64,000 nt of DNA from Bryobacterales bacterium (GTDB lineage Bacteria > Acidobacteriota > Terriglobia > Bryobacterales > Bryobacteraceae), in NCBI GenBank assembly GCA_016789785.1, contig JAEUQE010000012.1, positions 8,354 to 72,353 of the forward strand, written 5' to 3'. The translations under genes were made by a program, and so were the position numbers. Of this stretch, positions 33,702-43,292 are shown in pieces; position 1 is the stretch's first letter, and each line of letters starts with the position of its first letter. The notes beneath the pieces are model-generated. The model was not told the DNA's origin. It did not search any database and saw only the letters and a list, made by a program, of their open reading frames with translations.

Positions 33702-33995
33702 GAGTGTTGTGCAGTGGGCTGGGGTTGAGCGGCGGCTGGCGAAACGGCCCGGCGTGGCCCGAAGGCTGACCCGCGACACTGCCGCCAAGCGGGGCGGGCG
33801 GGTGGTGTGCGCGTTGCCGGGTCGCCGGTGCAAGTCTGCGGACGGCGCCGGGAGCGCCGGAACTTGCCGCGATGTGCCGCCAAGCGGCGGAACTTGTTCT
33901 CTTGCGCGAGTTGGAGGATGCGGTGGTCCGCGTGATGCACCGCGACGAGACAATCGGCCGCGCCGTTTCCTCCGCGACCGCGTCTAACATGAGGT
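33702..33995. other. Gene-poor GC-rich stretch between argF operator and propeller gene
   Basis: No convincing gene. Several frames are open because of base composition. GCCGCCAAGCGG occurs twice and GGAACTTG twice at short distance. One plus-strand frame without a good start (about 33845-33985) reads plausibly as helical protein (ELAAMCRQAAELVLLRELED) and could be a gene remnant. Confidence 0.35.
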
Positions 33996-35210
33996 ATGGG
34001 TATCGCTCTCCTTTTTCTACTCGCTGGCACGTCATTCGCGGCTGACTTTCCGCAGTGGCGCGGTGCGGCGCGAGACGGCGTGATTGAGGCGCGCACCGAG
34101 TGGCAGGCGAAGCTTCAGCAGAAGTGGAAGCTGACGGTCGGCGAGGGGCACTCAACGCCCGTCCTCGCCGGCGGCCGTCTATTCGTGTTTGCGCGCGACA
34201 AAGGTCAGGAGCATTTGCTCGCGCTCGACCCCGCGACAGGCAAGGTGATTTGGCGGCAGTCCTACGCGGCTCCTTACCGCATTAACCCGGCGGCGACGTC
34301 ACACGGCGAGGGGCCGAAGTCGACGCCGCTCGTCCACAACGGCCGCATCTACACGCTCGGGATCAGCGGCATTCTCTCGGCGTGGGATGCGAGTTCGGGA
34401 AAACTGACTTGGCGCAAGGAATTCGCCGGACGCTTCAAGGAGACATCGCCGCTTTATGGCACAGCGATGTCGCCACTGGCCGATGGCAATGTCCTGATCG
34501 CACATGTGGGCGGGCACGACGACGGCGCGCTAATCGCGTTTGACACCGGCACCGGGGCAGAGAAGTGGCAATGGAAGGGCGATGGCCCGTCGTACGCATC
34601 CCCTGTCATGGCGACCTTCGAGGGTGTACGCCAGATCGTGACGCAGAGCCAGGACCATGTAATTGGGGTGGATCCAGCGTCGGGCGCGCTGCTGTGGAAG
34701 GTGGAGCACAAGACCGACTACTCGCAGGACATCGTGACACCGGTGATTCACGGCGGGCTGCTGGTCTACTCTGGCATCGGTAACAACGGCTCGGGACGCG
34801 GTGTGTTCGCGCTGAAGCCCGCGCGCAAGGGCGCTGTCTGGCAGGCGGAGCGGGTGTGGCAGAACACCGAAGTCGCCCTCTATATGAGCAACGCAGTGCG
34901 CAAGGGCGGCCTGTTGTTCGGTGTGGCGATGCAGAACAAAGGGCAGCCATTTTGTTTGGACCTCTCAAACGGCAAGACGTTGTGGAAGGGCAAGCCGCGG
35001 CAAGGCGACAACGCATCGCTGCTGCTTTCGGGCGACGCGCTGGTGATGCTGACCACGGAGGGCGATCTGGTGATCGCGAAAGCAGCCGCTGACGCGTATG
35101 CCGAGTTGCACCGGCACAAGGTCGCGCAATCGGCCACGTGGGCGTATCCCGTGCCGTTTGGCACTGGCTGGGTGATCAAGGATTTCGATTCGGTGTCGCT
35201 CTGGCAATAA
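33996..35210 (+). CDS. Secreted PQQ-like (BamB-type) propeller protein
   Basis: 404 residues with a signal peptide (MGIALLFLLAGTSFAA). The mature part opens with DFPQWRGAARDGV, the entry motif common to this propeller family, and shows blades such as LDPATGKVIW, WDASSGKLTW, FDTGTGAEKW and VDPASGALLWK. No haem or calcium-PQQ site is obvious, so it may be a structural propeller rather than a dehydrogenase. It is the fourth such protein in the window. It is convergent with the enolase-family gene 9 bp downstream. Confidence 0.82.
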   Translation: MGIALLFLLAGTSFAADFPQWRGAARDGVIEARTEWQAKLQQKWKLTVGEGHSTPVLAGGRLFVFARDKGQEHLLALDPATGKVIWRQSYAAPYRINPAATSHGEGPKSTPLVHNGRIYTLGISGILSAWDASSGKLTWRKEFAGRFKETSPLYGTAMSPLADGNVLIAHVGGHDDGALIAFDTGTGAEKWQWKGDGPSYASPVMATFEGVRQIVTQSQDHVIGVDPASGALLWKVEHKTDYSQDIVTPVIHGGLLVYSGIGNNGSGRGVFALKPARKGAVWQAERVWQNTEVALYMSNAVRKGGLLFGVAMQNKGQPFCLDLSNGKTLWKGKPRQGDNASLLLSGDALVMLTTEGDLVIAKAAADAYAELHRHKVAQSATWAYPVPFGTGWVIKDFDSVSLWQ

Positions 35211-35219
35211 CGTCGCCGT

Positions 35220-36458
35220 TCACCAGTTGGTGTACGAACCGTCGGGCCGCTTCAGCAGCGGGGTCAACGTGTAGCGCTCCTTGTAATCGCCGATGAGTTG
35301 CAGCTTCGACGTATCCACTTCCACGCCGATGCCGGGACGTTCGTTCGGCCACAACTTGCCGTTCTTGAGATCGTAGCCCTGGTTCAGATACGGCCACGGA
35401 CGTGTGCCGCCCATCACCAGTTCCATCAGCACGGGACCGGAGAACACGGTGGAGCAGTGCACCATGGCGGCCTCGGAAATCGGGCCGGTGAAATGCGGCA
35501 CAAGGCCAACGTAGTGCGTCTCACACATGGCCGCGATCTTCTGGAAATCGGTGATGCCACCGACGTTGGGAATGGTCGCACGCGCGTAGTCAGTGAGGTG
35601 TTCCTCAATGAACATGTTCCATTCCCACTTGGGGCCGAATTGCTCGCCGACGGCGATGGGCACCTTCACTTGCTTGCGGAGCGTGCGATAGACGCCGGGA
35701 TTTTCGCTGCGCACGAGATCTTCCACGAAGTAGGGGCGGAGCGGCTCTATCATGTTGGCGAGCGTCACCGCGTCGGGCATGTCGAGTTCCGTGTGGAAGT
35801 CGATACACCAGGCGCCATCCTTGCCTGCTCCCTGCCGCACCTGCTTGCAGAGTTCGAAGGTTCGATTGACCAATTCGAAACGGTCGAGCACGGCGTTACG
35901 GCCGTCGGTGGAGATGCGATAAGCGCGGAAGCCTGCTTCGATGCAAGCTTTTGCCACTTCGGTGGGAGTGCCCTTTGCAGGGAATCCGGTGGAGTAGCAC
36001 TCTACGTGATCGCGCGATTGGCCGCCGAGCAACTGATACACGGGCACGCCGAGGGCTTTGCCTTTCAGGTCCCAGAGAGCGACATCCAGTGCGCCGAGGG
36101 CGTGCACTTTTTCGCGGCCCGCCGGATAGAAGTAGCCGCGATACATCATCTGCCACAGCCGGTCGGTGCGGAACGGGTCCTCGCCAATGAGCATGCTGGC
36201 GCATTGTTCCATCGTGTCGCCGGAGCCTCCCTCGCCAACGCCGGTGAGCCCTGCATCGGTCTCCACAAGCACAACGTTGGTGCTCTGGTTGAACAGTGGC
36301 TGACGGGTGTTGGGACGGCCGGCTGCATCCGTCGGCGTCTTGTAGTAACGGATGCGGGTGATCTTCGTTTTGGGCAACCCGGCCGCATCGGCACGATCGG
36401 CAAGGCTCGCCATACCCGCCGCGCCGGCGCATGCGCTCAGGAACTTTCTACGGTTCAT
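35220..36458 (-). CDS. Tat-exported mandelate racemase/galactonate dehydratase-like enzyme
   Basis: 412 residues. The N-terminus MNRRKFLSACAGAAG is a clear twin-arginine leader. The rest is enolase superfamily: VLVETDAGLTGVGEGG, ALDVALWDLKGKALGVPVYQLLGG, metal ligands CIDFHTELDMPDA, PYFVEDLVR and IAVGEQFG, and a VPHFTGPISEAAMVH end with a histidine. The family acts on sugar acids by proton abstraction; exact substrate unknown. An exported member of a normally cytosolic family is unusual, though known for Acidobacteria and Planctomycetes. A TAGTAC element lies only 12 bp before its ATG. Confidence 0.85.
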   Translation of the reverse strand: MNRRKFLSACAGAAGMASLADRADAAGLPKTKITRIRYYKTPTDAAGRPNTRQPLFNQSTNVVLVETDAGLTGVGEGGSGDTMEQCASMLIGEDPFRTDRLWQMMYRGYFYPAGREKVHALGALDVALWDLKGKALGVPVYQLLGGQSRDHVECYSTGFPAKGTPTEVAKACIEAGFRAYRISTDGRNAVLDRFELVNRTFELCKQVRQGAGKDGAWCIDFHTELDMPDAVTLANMIEPLRPYFVEDLVRSENPGVYRTLRKQVKVPIAVGEQFGPKWEWNMFIEEHLTDYARATIPNVGGITDFQKIAAMCETHYVGLVPHFTGPISEAAMVHCSTVFSGPVLMELVMGGTRPWPYLNQGYDLKNGKLWPNERPGIGVEVDTSKLQLIGDYKERYTLTPLLKRPDGSYTNW

Positions 36459-36686
36459 GGGTTAAAGCATAGTACACTGGCGCCGGGCGGCGAGTGTCCG
36501 CGGCCATGACGAGATCGAACTTGCGCTTGCCGCAGTCGAGAAAACTGCATGCGCAGATTCACTGACATCTTAGCGGCCTCGCTCATGTGCCCGGACACCG
36601 GTTTCAGGACAACAACGAGACTCTACCGCCACCAGTAAGGTACGAAGAACGCACGGGAATGATGCGGGACATCGCAGAGTAGCGCG

Positions 36687-38831
36687 CTACAACGAGCGCT
36701 CGAAAAACGCGATCATCGCCTCCCGCATGTGCCGGCTCAGCGAACCCGTCACGCCGTGCGCTTTCTGCGGATACACCAGCAGATCATACTGCTTGCCCGC
36801 CTTCTGCAATTCCACCTGCATCTGCATGTTGTGCTGATAGAGCACGTTGTCATCGCCGAAGTTGTGGATCAACATCAGCTTGCCCTTCAAGTTCTTCGCA
36901 TCGAATACGGGCGAACTGGCGCGATAGCCGCCGGCGTTCTCCGACGGTAAGCCCAAGTAGCGTTCCGTGTAGATCGTGTCGTAGTGCCGCCAATCCGTCA
37001 CTGGCGCTCCGGAGATGCCGGCCTTGAACACATCGGGCGCGTGAAGCAGTGCATAGAGCGTCATGTAGCCGCCATAGCTCCAGCCTGTGATTCCGACGCG
37101 CTGCGGGTCGACAAAGCCCAGCGAGACCAGATGCTTCACACCTTCCTTTTGATCCTCGAGTTCCTGCTTGCCCATGCGGCGATGCAGCTTCGCTTCCCAA
37201 AGATGTCCGCGCCCGGCGGAGCCACGGTTGTCCATCTGCCAGATGACGAATCCGCGATGCGCCAGCACCTGCTCCCAACTCATCCCGGCCCACACATCGC
37301 GCACGGTCTGCGCGTGTGGTCCGCCGTAGATCATCACCACCGCGGGATACTTCTTCGCGGGATCGAAATTCACGGGCTTGATCAAGCGCGCATGAAACAG
37401 CGTGCCGTCCGCACCCTTGAAGTTCAGCAACGCGGTGGGCCGCACATCGTATTCATCGTAGGCCTTGCGGTCGGCTTCACGAATGGTTGCCACCACGTTG
37501 CCTGTTGCATCGCGCAGCACAGTGCGGGGCGCGTCGGTGAGGCTCGAGAACGAATCCACCCAGTACTCGCCCGTTGGGCTGATCGTCGTGGAGTGAGTTC
37601 CTTTCTCCTTCGTCAGACGTGTGCGCGCACCGCCACTCAGGCTCACGGAATACAGGTGCCGCTCCAGCGGGCTCACTTCGGTCGACTCGAAGAAGACGCG
37701 GCCGCCAGCTTCATCGACGAGTTCCAGGTTCGTGACTTCAAACTCGCCCTTGGTCAACTGCGAGACCATCTTGCCGTTGCGGTCATAGAGATAAAGATGA
37801 CGGAATCCATCGCGCTCGGAGGCCCATAGAAACTGCTGGCGCTGGGCGAGCCATGCGAAATCGTTCTTGATGTTCAGCCAGTAGGGATCCTTTTCTTCGA
37901 GAATCACGCGCGATACACCGGTGGCCGCGTCGGCGGAGAGAAAGTGCAGATGATCCTGAACCCGGTTCAGACGGAAGACACCCAGCGCCTTGGAATCGGG
38001 CATCCAGTAGATGCGCGCGGCGAGACGATCGCGCATTTCGCCCAAATCCATCCACTTCGTATCCCCGCCTTTCGCGGGCACAACTCCCAGACGCACATCC
38101 GCGTTCGGTGTCCCCGCCTTCGGATAGCGCTGCGGTTCGGGTTTCGCGAAGAGGCCCAGCATGTCGACATGTGGATGAATCATCTGGCGGCTGATATCGA
38201 ACTGCAGATAGGCGATGGACTGCGAATCGGGCGACCACCAGTAGGCGGTGCCGAGATCGAGTTCTTCCGGATACACCCAATCGAGTTCGCCGTTGAGCAG
38301 CGTGGAGGAGCCGTCCTGCGTGAGGCGCGTCACGCGCTTTGAAGCGAGTTCTATGACGTACAGATCATGCAGATTTCGATACGCCAGACGCTTGCCATCG
38401 GGCGAGAGCTTCGGATCGCGCTCGGCGATGGGCGTGGCCGTGAGTTGAATCCATCCCCCAGCATCGATCTTCACAAGAAACACATCGCCGCCCGCAAGCG
38501 CGAGCAGATCCTTGCCATCCGCGGTCCACTGCACCGTCTGGTCGGAGACGCGGCGGTTCTCCCATCCGAACGCTTCGGCGGGCGGCACCTTGGTGGCCGA
38601 CTCTTCCAGCGACGACAACGACAGCAGCGCCTTCTGCGAACGTGAGGCGACGTCGTAGAGCATGAGGCGCGAGCCCTGACGGTAGACGAAGCGCTTGCCA
38701 TCTGGTGACCACTGCACCGCGGGACCTCCGAACGATGGAGGTACCCGAGATAGCGCATCCAACGTTACGGGCTTCTTCTGTGCCGCCAGCAACGTGGCTG
38801 TGAGGAGGAGCGAGAGAATCATGCGGACCAT
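36687..38831 (-). CDS. Dipeptidyl peptidase IV family serine peptidase (S9)
   Basis: About 714 residues. The ATG at 38831 gives a signal peptide (MVRMILSLLLTATLLAA); 38822 or 38837 are equally possible. The N-terminal DPP4 propeller has WTADGKDLLAL, LSPDGKRLAYRN and DWVYPEELDLGTAYWWSPDS. The catalytic domain has the serine in GWSYGGYMT, aspartate in FGDDNVLY and histidine in KAHGVTG. The EE motif that binds the peptide N-terminus is probably YPEEL. The enzyme should remove X-Pro dipeptides in the periplasm. It lies just downstream of the DUF438 gene on the same strand, 25 bp apart. Confidence 0.92.
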   Translation of the reverse strand: MVRMILSLLLTATLLAAQKKPVTLDALSRVPPSFGGPAVQWSPDGKRFVYRQGSRLMLYDVASRSQKALLSLSSLEESATKVPPAEAFGWENRRVSDQTVQWTADGKDLLALAGGDVFLVKIDAGGWIQLTATPIAERDPKLSPDGKRLAYRNLHDLYVIELASKRVTRLTQDGSSTLLNGELDWVYPEELDLGTAYWWSPDSQSIAYLQFDISRQMIHPHVDMLGLFAKPEPQRYPKAGTPNADVRLGVVPAKGGDTKWMDLGEMRDRLAARIYWMPDSKALGVFRLNRVQDHLHFLSADAATGVSRVILEEKDPYWLNIKNDFAWLAQRQQFLWASERDGFRHLYLYDRNGKMVSQLTKGEFEVTNLELVDEAGGRVFFESTEVSPLERHLYSVSLSGGARTRLTKEKGTHSTTISPTGEYWVDSFSSLTDAPRTVLRDATGNVVATIREADRKAYDEYDVRPTALLNFKGADGTLFHARLIKPVNFDPAKKYPAVVMIYGGPHAQTVRDVWAGMSWEQVLAHRGFVIWQMDNRGSAGRGHLWEAKLHRRMGKQELEDQKEGVKHLVSLGFVDPQRVGITGWSYGGYMTLYALLHAPDVFKAGISGAPVTDWRHYDTIYTERYLGLPSENAGGYRASSPVFDAKNLKGKLMLIHNFGDDNVLYQHNMQMQVELQKAGKQYDLLVYPQKAHGVTGSLSRHMREAMIAFFERSL

Positions 38832-38856
38832 TAGCATCAGTATAGCTGTGGGTCCG

Positions 38857-40101
38857 CTATTGACTGACAGCGAACTCCAACAGACGCCGCTCGCCTTGCA
38901 GTGCGCGAATCGCGGTCGCGTCCTGTGTGACTTCCAGCGTGCCGAGGTATTCACGCTCTTGACTTCGCACCGCGAAGTAGCGGATATGAACGAAACGGCC
39001 GTGGAAATTGATCCAGAACTCCGCCACATCCTGCGTGCCGTTGCGGAATGCTTCGACAATCTCATTGACGGTGCCCACACTGCGCGGCGGATGACAGTGC
39101 TGCACTTTGCGTCCCAGCACCGTGCGGCTGCGGGCAAAAACACGATCCGGGCCCTCGGAGAAAAACGCCACGCGGTCATCGGCGTCAATGAAGGTGAGAT
39201 CCACAGGGAGCGTGGAGAAGACAGCGAGAAGCTGCTCCATCGACAGCGTGCCCGTCGGCATCGTGATTGACTCGGCGGTCGCCAGCGACAGTCCCTGTTT
39301 GCGGAAGGCTTGCGGAGGTTGATAGCCGGTGCGCGGTTCCACAAGGCACCATCCATAGCGCGGCGACGCCGCCCAGATCTCCGCCCAATCCTCATCCGTG
39401 AACACGTCCATGCACATTGGCAGAAGAATGCGATTCTCCTTGTGGACCATCTCCTGAACCGCTTGCATTGCAGCTTCACCGATGGTGCTGCCGGCCAGCG
39501 TCCAGATGCGCGGCGAAGCCTGCTGATCGAGTGCCGAGCCGAGTTCCTTCAACCGGACGCGCACTTCGTCGTCCTTCGCCCACATCACCTTCGATGGGCC
39601 AGTAATGCCATGCTTTTCGAGCTTCGGAAAAAAAGCATGCTCCTTGCGCTGATAGTGCTTCTCGATATCCATCAGTTGGTTGAAGGCGTTGCGAAGGGCG
39701 AGGACCGCTTGGCCGGCATCGGCATTCTCCTCCAATGCGGCAATCGAGGCGAAACGCTGCCGGATCTCTTCCACCAGTTTTGTGATCGAAACATTCTCAC
39801 GCTCGAATGTTTCGGCGGGATGGCCAGGCACAAATTGAGGCGGTTGAGGTTTTGGAAACTGCACCAGGACGTCACGCGTGACTTGCGAATGCAGGTCGCA
39901 CATGCTGCGGATCTCGTCCACAGGCATGCCCTCGGCAATGAGTTCCTGCTCCATGGCGACGATTTCGGAATAGTCGGTTTCCTTCACCAGCTTCGCCATC
40001 TGCTCGCGGACGGCGTCGGGAGAGGCACCGCGATGCAGGTGCCGGATGATGCTCTTCAAGGTGTCGAGACGGTGACGGCGGTTATTGATGACTTCGCTCA
40101 T
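38857..40101 (-). CDS. DUF438-hemerythrin-PAS protein
   Basis: 414 residues. The N-terminus (SEVINNRRHRLDTLKSIIRHLHRG) is DUF438. Next come hemerythrin-like iron ligands spread over HYQRKEHAFFPKLEKHG and MVHKENRILLPM. A C-terminal PAS domain follows (LPVDLTFIDADDRVAFFSEGP, then RKVQHCHPPRSVGTVNEIVEAF). This three-part protein is known in anaerobes and others and is thought to sense oxygen or NO through the di-iron site. It is cytosolic with no output domain, so the partner is unknown. The ATG at 40101 was preferred to an upstream TTG. Confidence 0.88.
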   Translation of the reverse strand: MSEVINNRRHRLDTLKSIIRHLHRGASPDAVREQMAKLVKETDYSEIVAMEQELIAEGMPVDEIRSMCDLHSQVTRDVLVQFPKPQPPQFVPGHPAETFERENVSITKLVEEIRQRFASIAALEENADAGQAVLALRNAFNQLMDIEKHYQRKEHAFFPKLEKHGITGPSKVMWAKDDEVRVRLKELGSALDQQASPRIWTLAGSTIGEAAMQAVQEMVHKENRILLPMCMDVFTDEDWAEIWAASPRYGWCLVEPRTGYQPPQAFRKQGLSLATAESITMPTGTLSMEQLLAVFSTLPVDLTFIDADDRVAFFSEGPDRVFARSRTVLGRKVQHCHPPRSVGTVNEIVEAFRNGTQDVAEFWINFHGRFVHIRYFAVRSQEREYLGTLEVTQDATAIRALQGERRLLEFAVSQ

Positions 40102-40233
40102 AGACAAGCCCAGAATAAGGCCGTGGGAACGAATCGTCTGTGATGCAAGTCACGGTGAGCCGGGCGAATCGCCGCAGTGATGGCGCCGCAGGCATTCGCC
40201 CACGTGTCCGTGCAGGCTCTCAATCCGCCACCG

Positions 40234-41973
40234 TCAACGGCGGATGGACACGGTCGCTGATGCGGTTTTCGCAGTGTCCGCGACCGACTGTGCGGTCACG
40301 GTTACTGGGTTCGTGGAAGGCACTTGCAGCGGTGACCGGTAGAGCCCCGTAGTCGAGATTGTGCCTACCGTCGCATTCCCTCCGGTGACGCCGTTCACTT
40401 TCCAGACAACCGCGGTATTCGTTGTGCCCTGCACCGTGGCGGTAAACTGCAGTGTGCGATTGCGGCGCAGACTTGCCGACGGCGGAGAGATGCTGATGGT
40501 AACGGCAGGCGCCACGACATTCACGGTGACTGTATTCGACACGAGGTTGTCCGGCGAGTACACGGTGACCGGCACGTTTGTTGCCGGAGCGCTTGCCGAT
40601 CCGGTGGCACGCAGTTGATTCGAGGAAACAAAGGTCGTCGCGATCGGAGCGCCAGCGAAAGATACTTGCGACCCATTCAGAAAACCAACGCCATTGACGG
40701 TGAGTGTAAAACTCCCAACCGTGATTGGCGATGGACTCACCGAAGTGATGTTCGGCAACGGCAGCACAGTCACACTGGCGGCGCCGGATACGGTTGGCGC
40801 CGCAACTGAGGTCGCTTGCACGGTGACATTCGCGGGCGAAGGCGGATTCGTCGGCGCAACGTAGCGGCCCGTCGCGTCAATGAGGCCAACCACGGTATTG
40901 CCACCCGCCACGCCGCTGACGCTCCATGTCACGGCCGTGTTGGTGGCGCCCTGAACATTGGCGGCAAACTGCTGCGGCTTGCCAACATGAAGTGTCGCCG
41001 ACGATGGGCTCACGGTCACTGTGACGCCATTCTGCCGGGCCTGCCCGGAGTTCGGATCAATCATCAGCACAGTCGCGTCCACGGCCTCAAAGTTCGATCC
41101 GGTGACGCGTCGCAGGGTCCGCAGATTGTCGTTGTTCCACCGGCTGTCGGGCTTGCCGGAGATGTACCAAGCAGACCCGTTGTCGGCAAGAATGATGCCG
41201 TACTTCTTCATCGCGCGCAGGATCACCTGAACCTCGGCGGGAAACGTGGAGATATCGAAACTCGCCTTCAACCGGAAGCGCTGGCCCATGGGTGGATACT
41301 GCGTGCCGGTAAGCGACGATGCGTAATGCCGTGCAGGCCATACGTAGGCGCGGCGTGTCTGCGGCACGGTGAAGCGAATGGCGTGGCGGATTTCACCGCT
41401 TGCCACTTCTTCCCAAGTGACCAGGCCCGGCATAATCGGCAGACCAGCCGCATCGGCGGAGGTCCATCCGGCGGGACGGAGCGCGTTCGAGCGAAGGTTG
41501 TAGATGGCTCCGGAGTCGCCACGCCAGCTTGCGGTCTGCGGAAACGCCCGGTACAGCTCGTAGAGGATGCAGTTGGTGGTGTCGATTGCGATCGCATGCC
41601 GGTCGCCATTGCTCTGGCTGCCGCCTTCTATGGGCGCGTCGAGCGGCACGGCATAGGGACCCGGGTCGCTCTCACTCGAGTAGAGGAACGTCGCCGGATA
41701 CTTGGTCTGCGTACCGGGAACCGTGAGAAACGGGATGCCGATGGGGCCGCCGTTGTAAGTTCCGGAGCCGAAATCGGGATGGACGTACGCACTCGCGCCG
41801 ATCGTAGTTACTAAGGTGCTGGAGTTACTCATCACCGGCAAATGGTCGATGGGCGTGTTCCAGATGTTGTCCGCCGGAAGGACGGGACAGCCGCCGATGG
41901 TGGGCTGCGCCGGAATTGGCAGAGACGAAAGTAACAGGATCGAAGTCCAGGCGAACGTGGCTCTTGGCAACAT
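40234..41973 (-). CDS. Secreted protein with Ig-like (BIG2) and IPT/TIG domains
   Basis: 579 residues. A signal peptide (TSILLLSSLPIPAQP) is followed by a roughly 300-residue unassigned region beginning CPVLPADNIWNTPIDHLPV. It contains IAIDTTNCILYELYRAFP and RWNNDNLRTLRRV. Then a BIG2-like repeat (VTVSPSSATLHVGKPQQFAANV), an IPT/TIG repeat (ITSVSPSPITVGSFTLTVNG) and a second BIG2-like repeat (ISISPPSASLRRNRTLQF) follow. It is probably a surface or secreted protein, and the N-terminal half may be an enzyme or binding domain typical of soil Acidobacteria. GTAGTACC lies about 40 bp upstream of its ATG. Confidence 0.8.
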   Translation of the reverse strand: MLPRATFAWTSILLLSSLPIPAQPTIGGCPVLPADNIWNTPIDHLPVMSNSSTLVTTIGASAYVHPDFGSGTYNGGPIGIPFLTVPGTQTKYPATFLYSSESDPGPYAVPLDAPIEGGSQSNGDRHAIAIDTTNCILYELYRAFPQTASWRGDSGAIYNLRSNALRPAGWTSADAAGLPIMPGLVTWEEVASGEIRHAIRFTVPQTRRAYVWPARHYASSLTGTQYPPMGQRFRLKASFDISTFPAEVQVILRAMKKYGIILADNGSAWYISGKPDSRWNNDNLRTLRRVTGSNFEAVDATVLMIDPNSGQARQNGVTVTVSPSSATLHVGKPQQFAANVQGATNTAVTWSVSGVAGGNTVVGLIDATGRYVAPTNPPSPANVTVQATSVAAPTVSGAASVTVLPLPNITSVSPSPITVGSFTLTVNGVGFLNGSQVSFAGAPIATTFVSSNQLRATGSASAPATNVPVTVYSPDNLVSNTVTVNVVAPAVTISISPPSASLRRNRTLQFTATVQGTTNTAVVWKVNGVTGGNATVGTISTTGLYRSPLQVPSTNPVTVTAQSVADTAKTASATVSIRR

Positions 41974-42150
41974 ACTGGCAGGTTACTCGGTCTGGAACTC
42001 TCTATCAATTGGTACTACGCCCTATGGAGGGGATAGGTTCGTAGCCCGCGGCAAAAACCACACCCTAGCCCTTGGGGACCACTGCACCGGGGGGTCGCTG
42101 GCAGGGTGGCCGCCGGGACGGGCTGGCTTTTCGCAGGGGAGAGGAATAGG

Positions 42151-42339
42151 ATGGTGGCGAGGTTTCGCATGAACACTCTCGACAGAATCGAACACGACCT
42201 GGAGCAAATGCCGGAGCATGAGTTGGAGAAGGTGTTGGCCTATGTGGAGTCGTTGATGGTCGCACACCGGCAGCGGCCGGCGGCGGAGGAGTTGACGCCG
42301 GAGGAGGATGAGGCTGTGGCGCATTGGAACTGCAGTTGA
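42151..42339 (+). CDS. Small acidic hypothetical protein, antitoxin-like
   Basis: 62 residues from an ATG preceded by GGGAGAGG with good spacing. The sequence (NTLDRIEHDLEQMPEHEL, VLAYVESLM, then an acidic EELTPEEDE tail) is short, helical and acidic, like antitoxins of toxin-antitoxin pairs. No toxin gene follows; instead there is an antitoxin relic 48 bp downstream. The function is inferred only from composition and context. Confidence 0.45.
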   Translation: MVARFRMNTLDRIEHDLEQMPEHELEKVLAYVESLMVAHRQRPAAEELTPEEDEAVAHWNCS

Positions 42340-42386
42340 GGCGTGGCGCTGGTGCATCGTTGTTCCAACGGCATAATGATGCTACG

Positions 42387-42626
42387 TTGAAGTTGATTAG
42401 AACCACACTCGACCTGACTGGCTAGGCCTACCACACAGCGCTGGCGATTGCCCGCGAGCAGAGCATCGGACTCGGGTGCGCAATCAGCAGAATCATCGTC
42501 AGTTACGCCAACCCGGAACCGCAGGCGAAGCCGGAAGTGGAATTCGAGAATGGCTTCCCCGTCGTTCGAATTGGACGCGTGGTGACGAGGGAGGATGTCC
42601 GAAGCATCCTCGATGAGAGCCAGTAG
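42387..42626 (+). pseudogene. Antitoxin-like relic with internal stop
   Basis: An 80-codon frame, interrupted by TAG at codon 13, otherwise reads as a typical small antitoxin: LIRTTLDLTG-stop-AYHTALAIAREQS, then [28 protein letters not shown] and ILDESQ. In related proteins the interrupted place reads LDDD or similar, so one or two substitutions made the stop. No ATG starts the frame; a TTG is possible. No PIN-type toxin follows. I take it as a dead remnant of a VapB-like antitoxin. Confidence 0.65.
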
Positions 42627-42887
42627 CCCGGCGGTTCGTCGGGACGCCATTTCCGGGGCAACCGGACTCGGCTTGAGCATCTCCCGGCATCTGGTGGAAC
42701 TGATGGGCGGAGAACTGATGTGCAAGAGCGAAGTCGGGGTGGGCGCCACGTTTTCGTTCGTGCTGGCATTGCCTCCCGCCCTGGCTGAGCCCGCGGAACC
42801 GCCGGTTGCGAATTCATCCGATCTTTGCAGCCGCAGTTTGCATATCCTGGTTGCCGCGGACAATTTGATCAATCAGAGAGTCCCTCG
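42627..42887 (+). pseudogene. Histidine kinase/receiver fragment
   Basis: One open frame contains the end of a HATPase domain ([19 protein letters not shown], then [15 protein letters not shown]), a short linker, and the start of a receiver domain ([15 protein letters not shown]) that stops being recognisable at once. It has no kinase start and no receiver end. The order equals that in the intact hybrid kinase at 28932-30800, of which this is a distant relative. It is a decayed gene piece, not a functional gene. Confidence 0.75.
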
Positions 42888-43292
42888 GCCTAAGCCAAGC
42901 CGGAGCCTCGCAAGCTGTTCCCATAGTGCCGGTAGGGCGAACACGCGACAGACACCGGTCCCGCATGCCACCCGGGACCGCCGGGCGTTCGGAGAAACGC
43001 CAATCCGCTGGCCGTCAGTGCCAGTCCCGGAATGGCCAAGCTGGGAATCGAGCAGAAGCCCGGGCGAAGAACAGGCGGAGTCCGGGGGGCGCGGCGCGAT
43101 CCCTGCCGGCTCCTGGACGCCGTAACTCCAATCCGGAGACAGAGCGGATCCCGCCAAACATCAACAAGGAATTTCACATCTGCATGCAAGCTATTGTTTC
43201 ATATGTCTTTACTTAAATCCTTGCCACCTTCAGAGACAGCGGATTTGCACCCGTGTGTAATACTGTGTTCAGGGAGCGTTCCCGCTAAAGCC

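Noticed and set aside
33691..33987. 98-codon plus-strand frame after the argF operator
   Set aside because: Gly/Arg-rich composition from GC bias; starts inside the promoter region.
35298..36509. 403-codon frame opposite the Tat-exported enolase-family gene
   Set aside because: No motif, while the opposite strand has a Tat leader and metal ligands.
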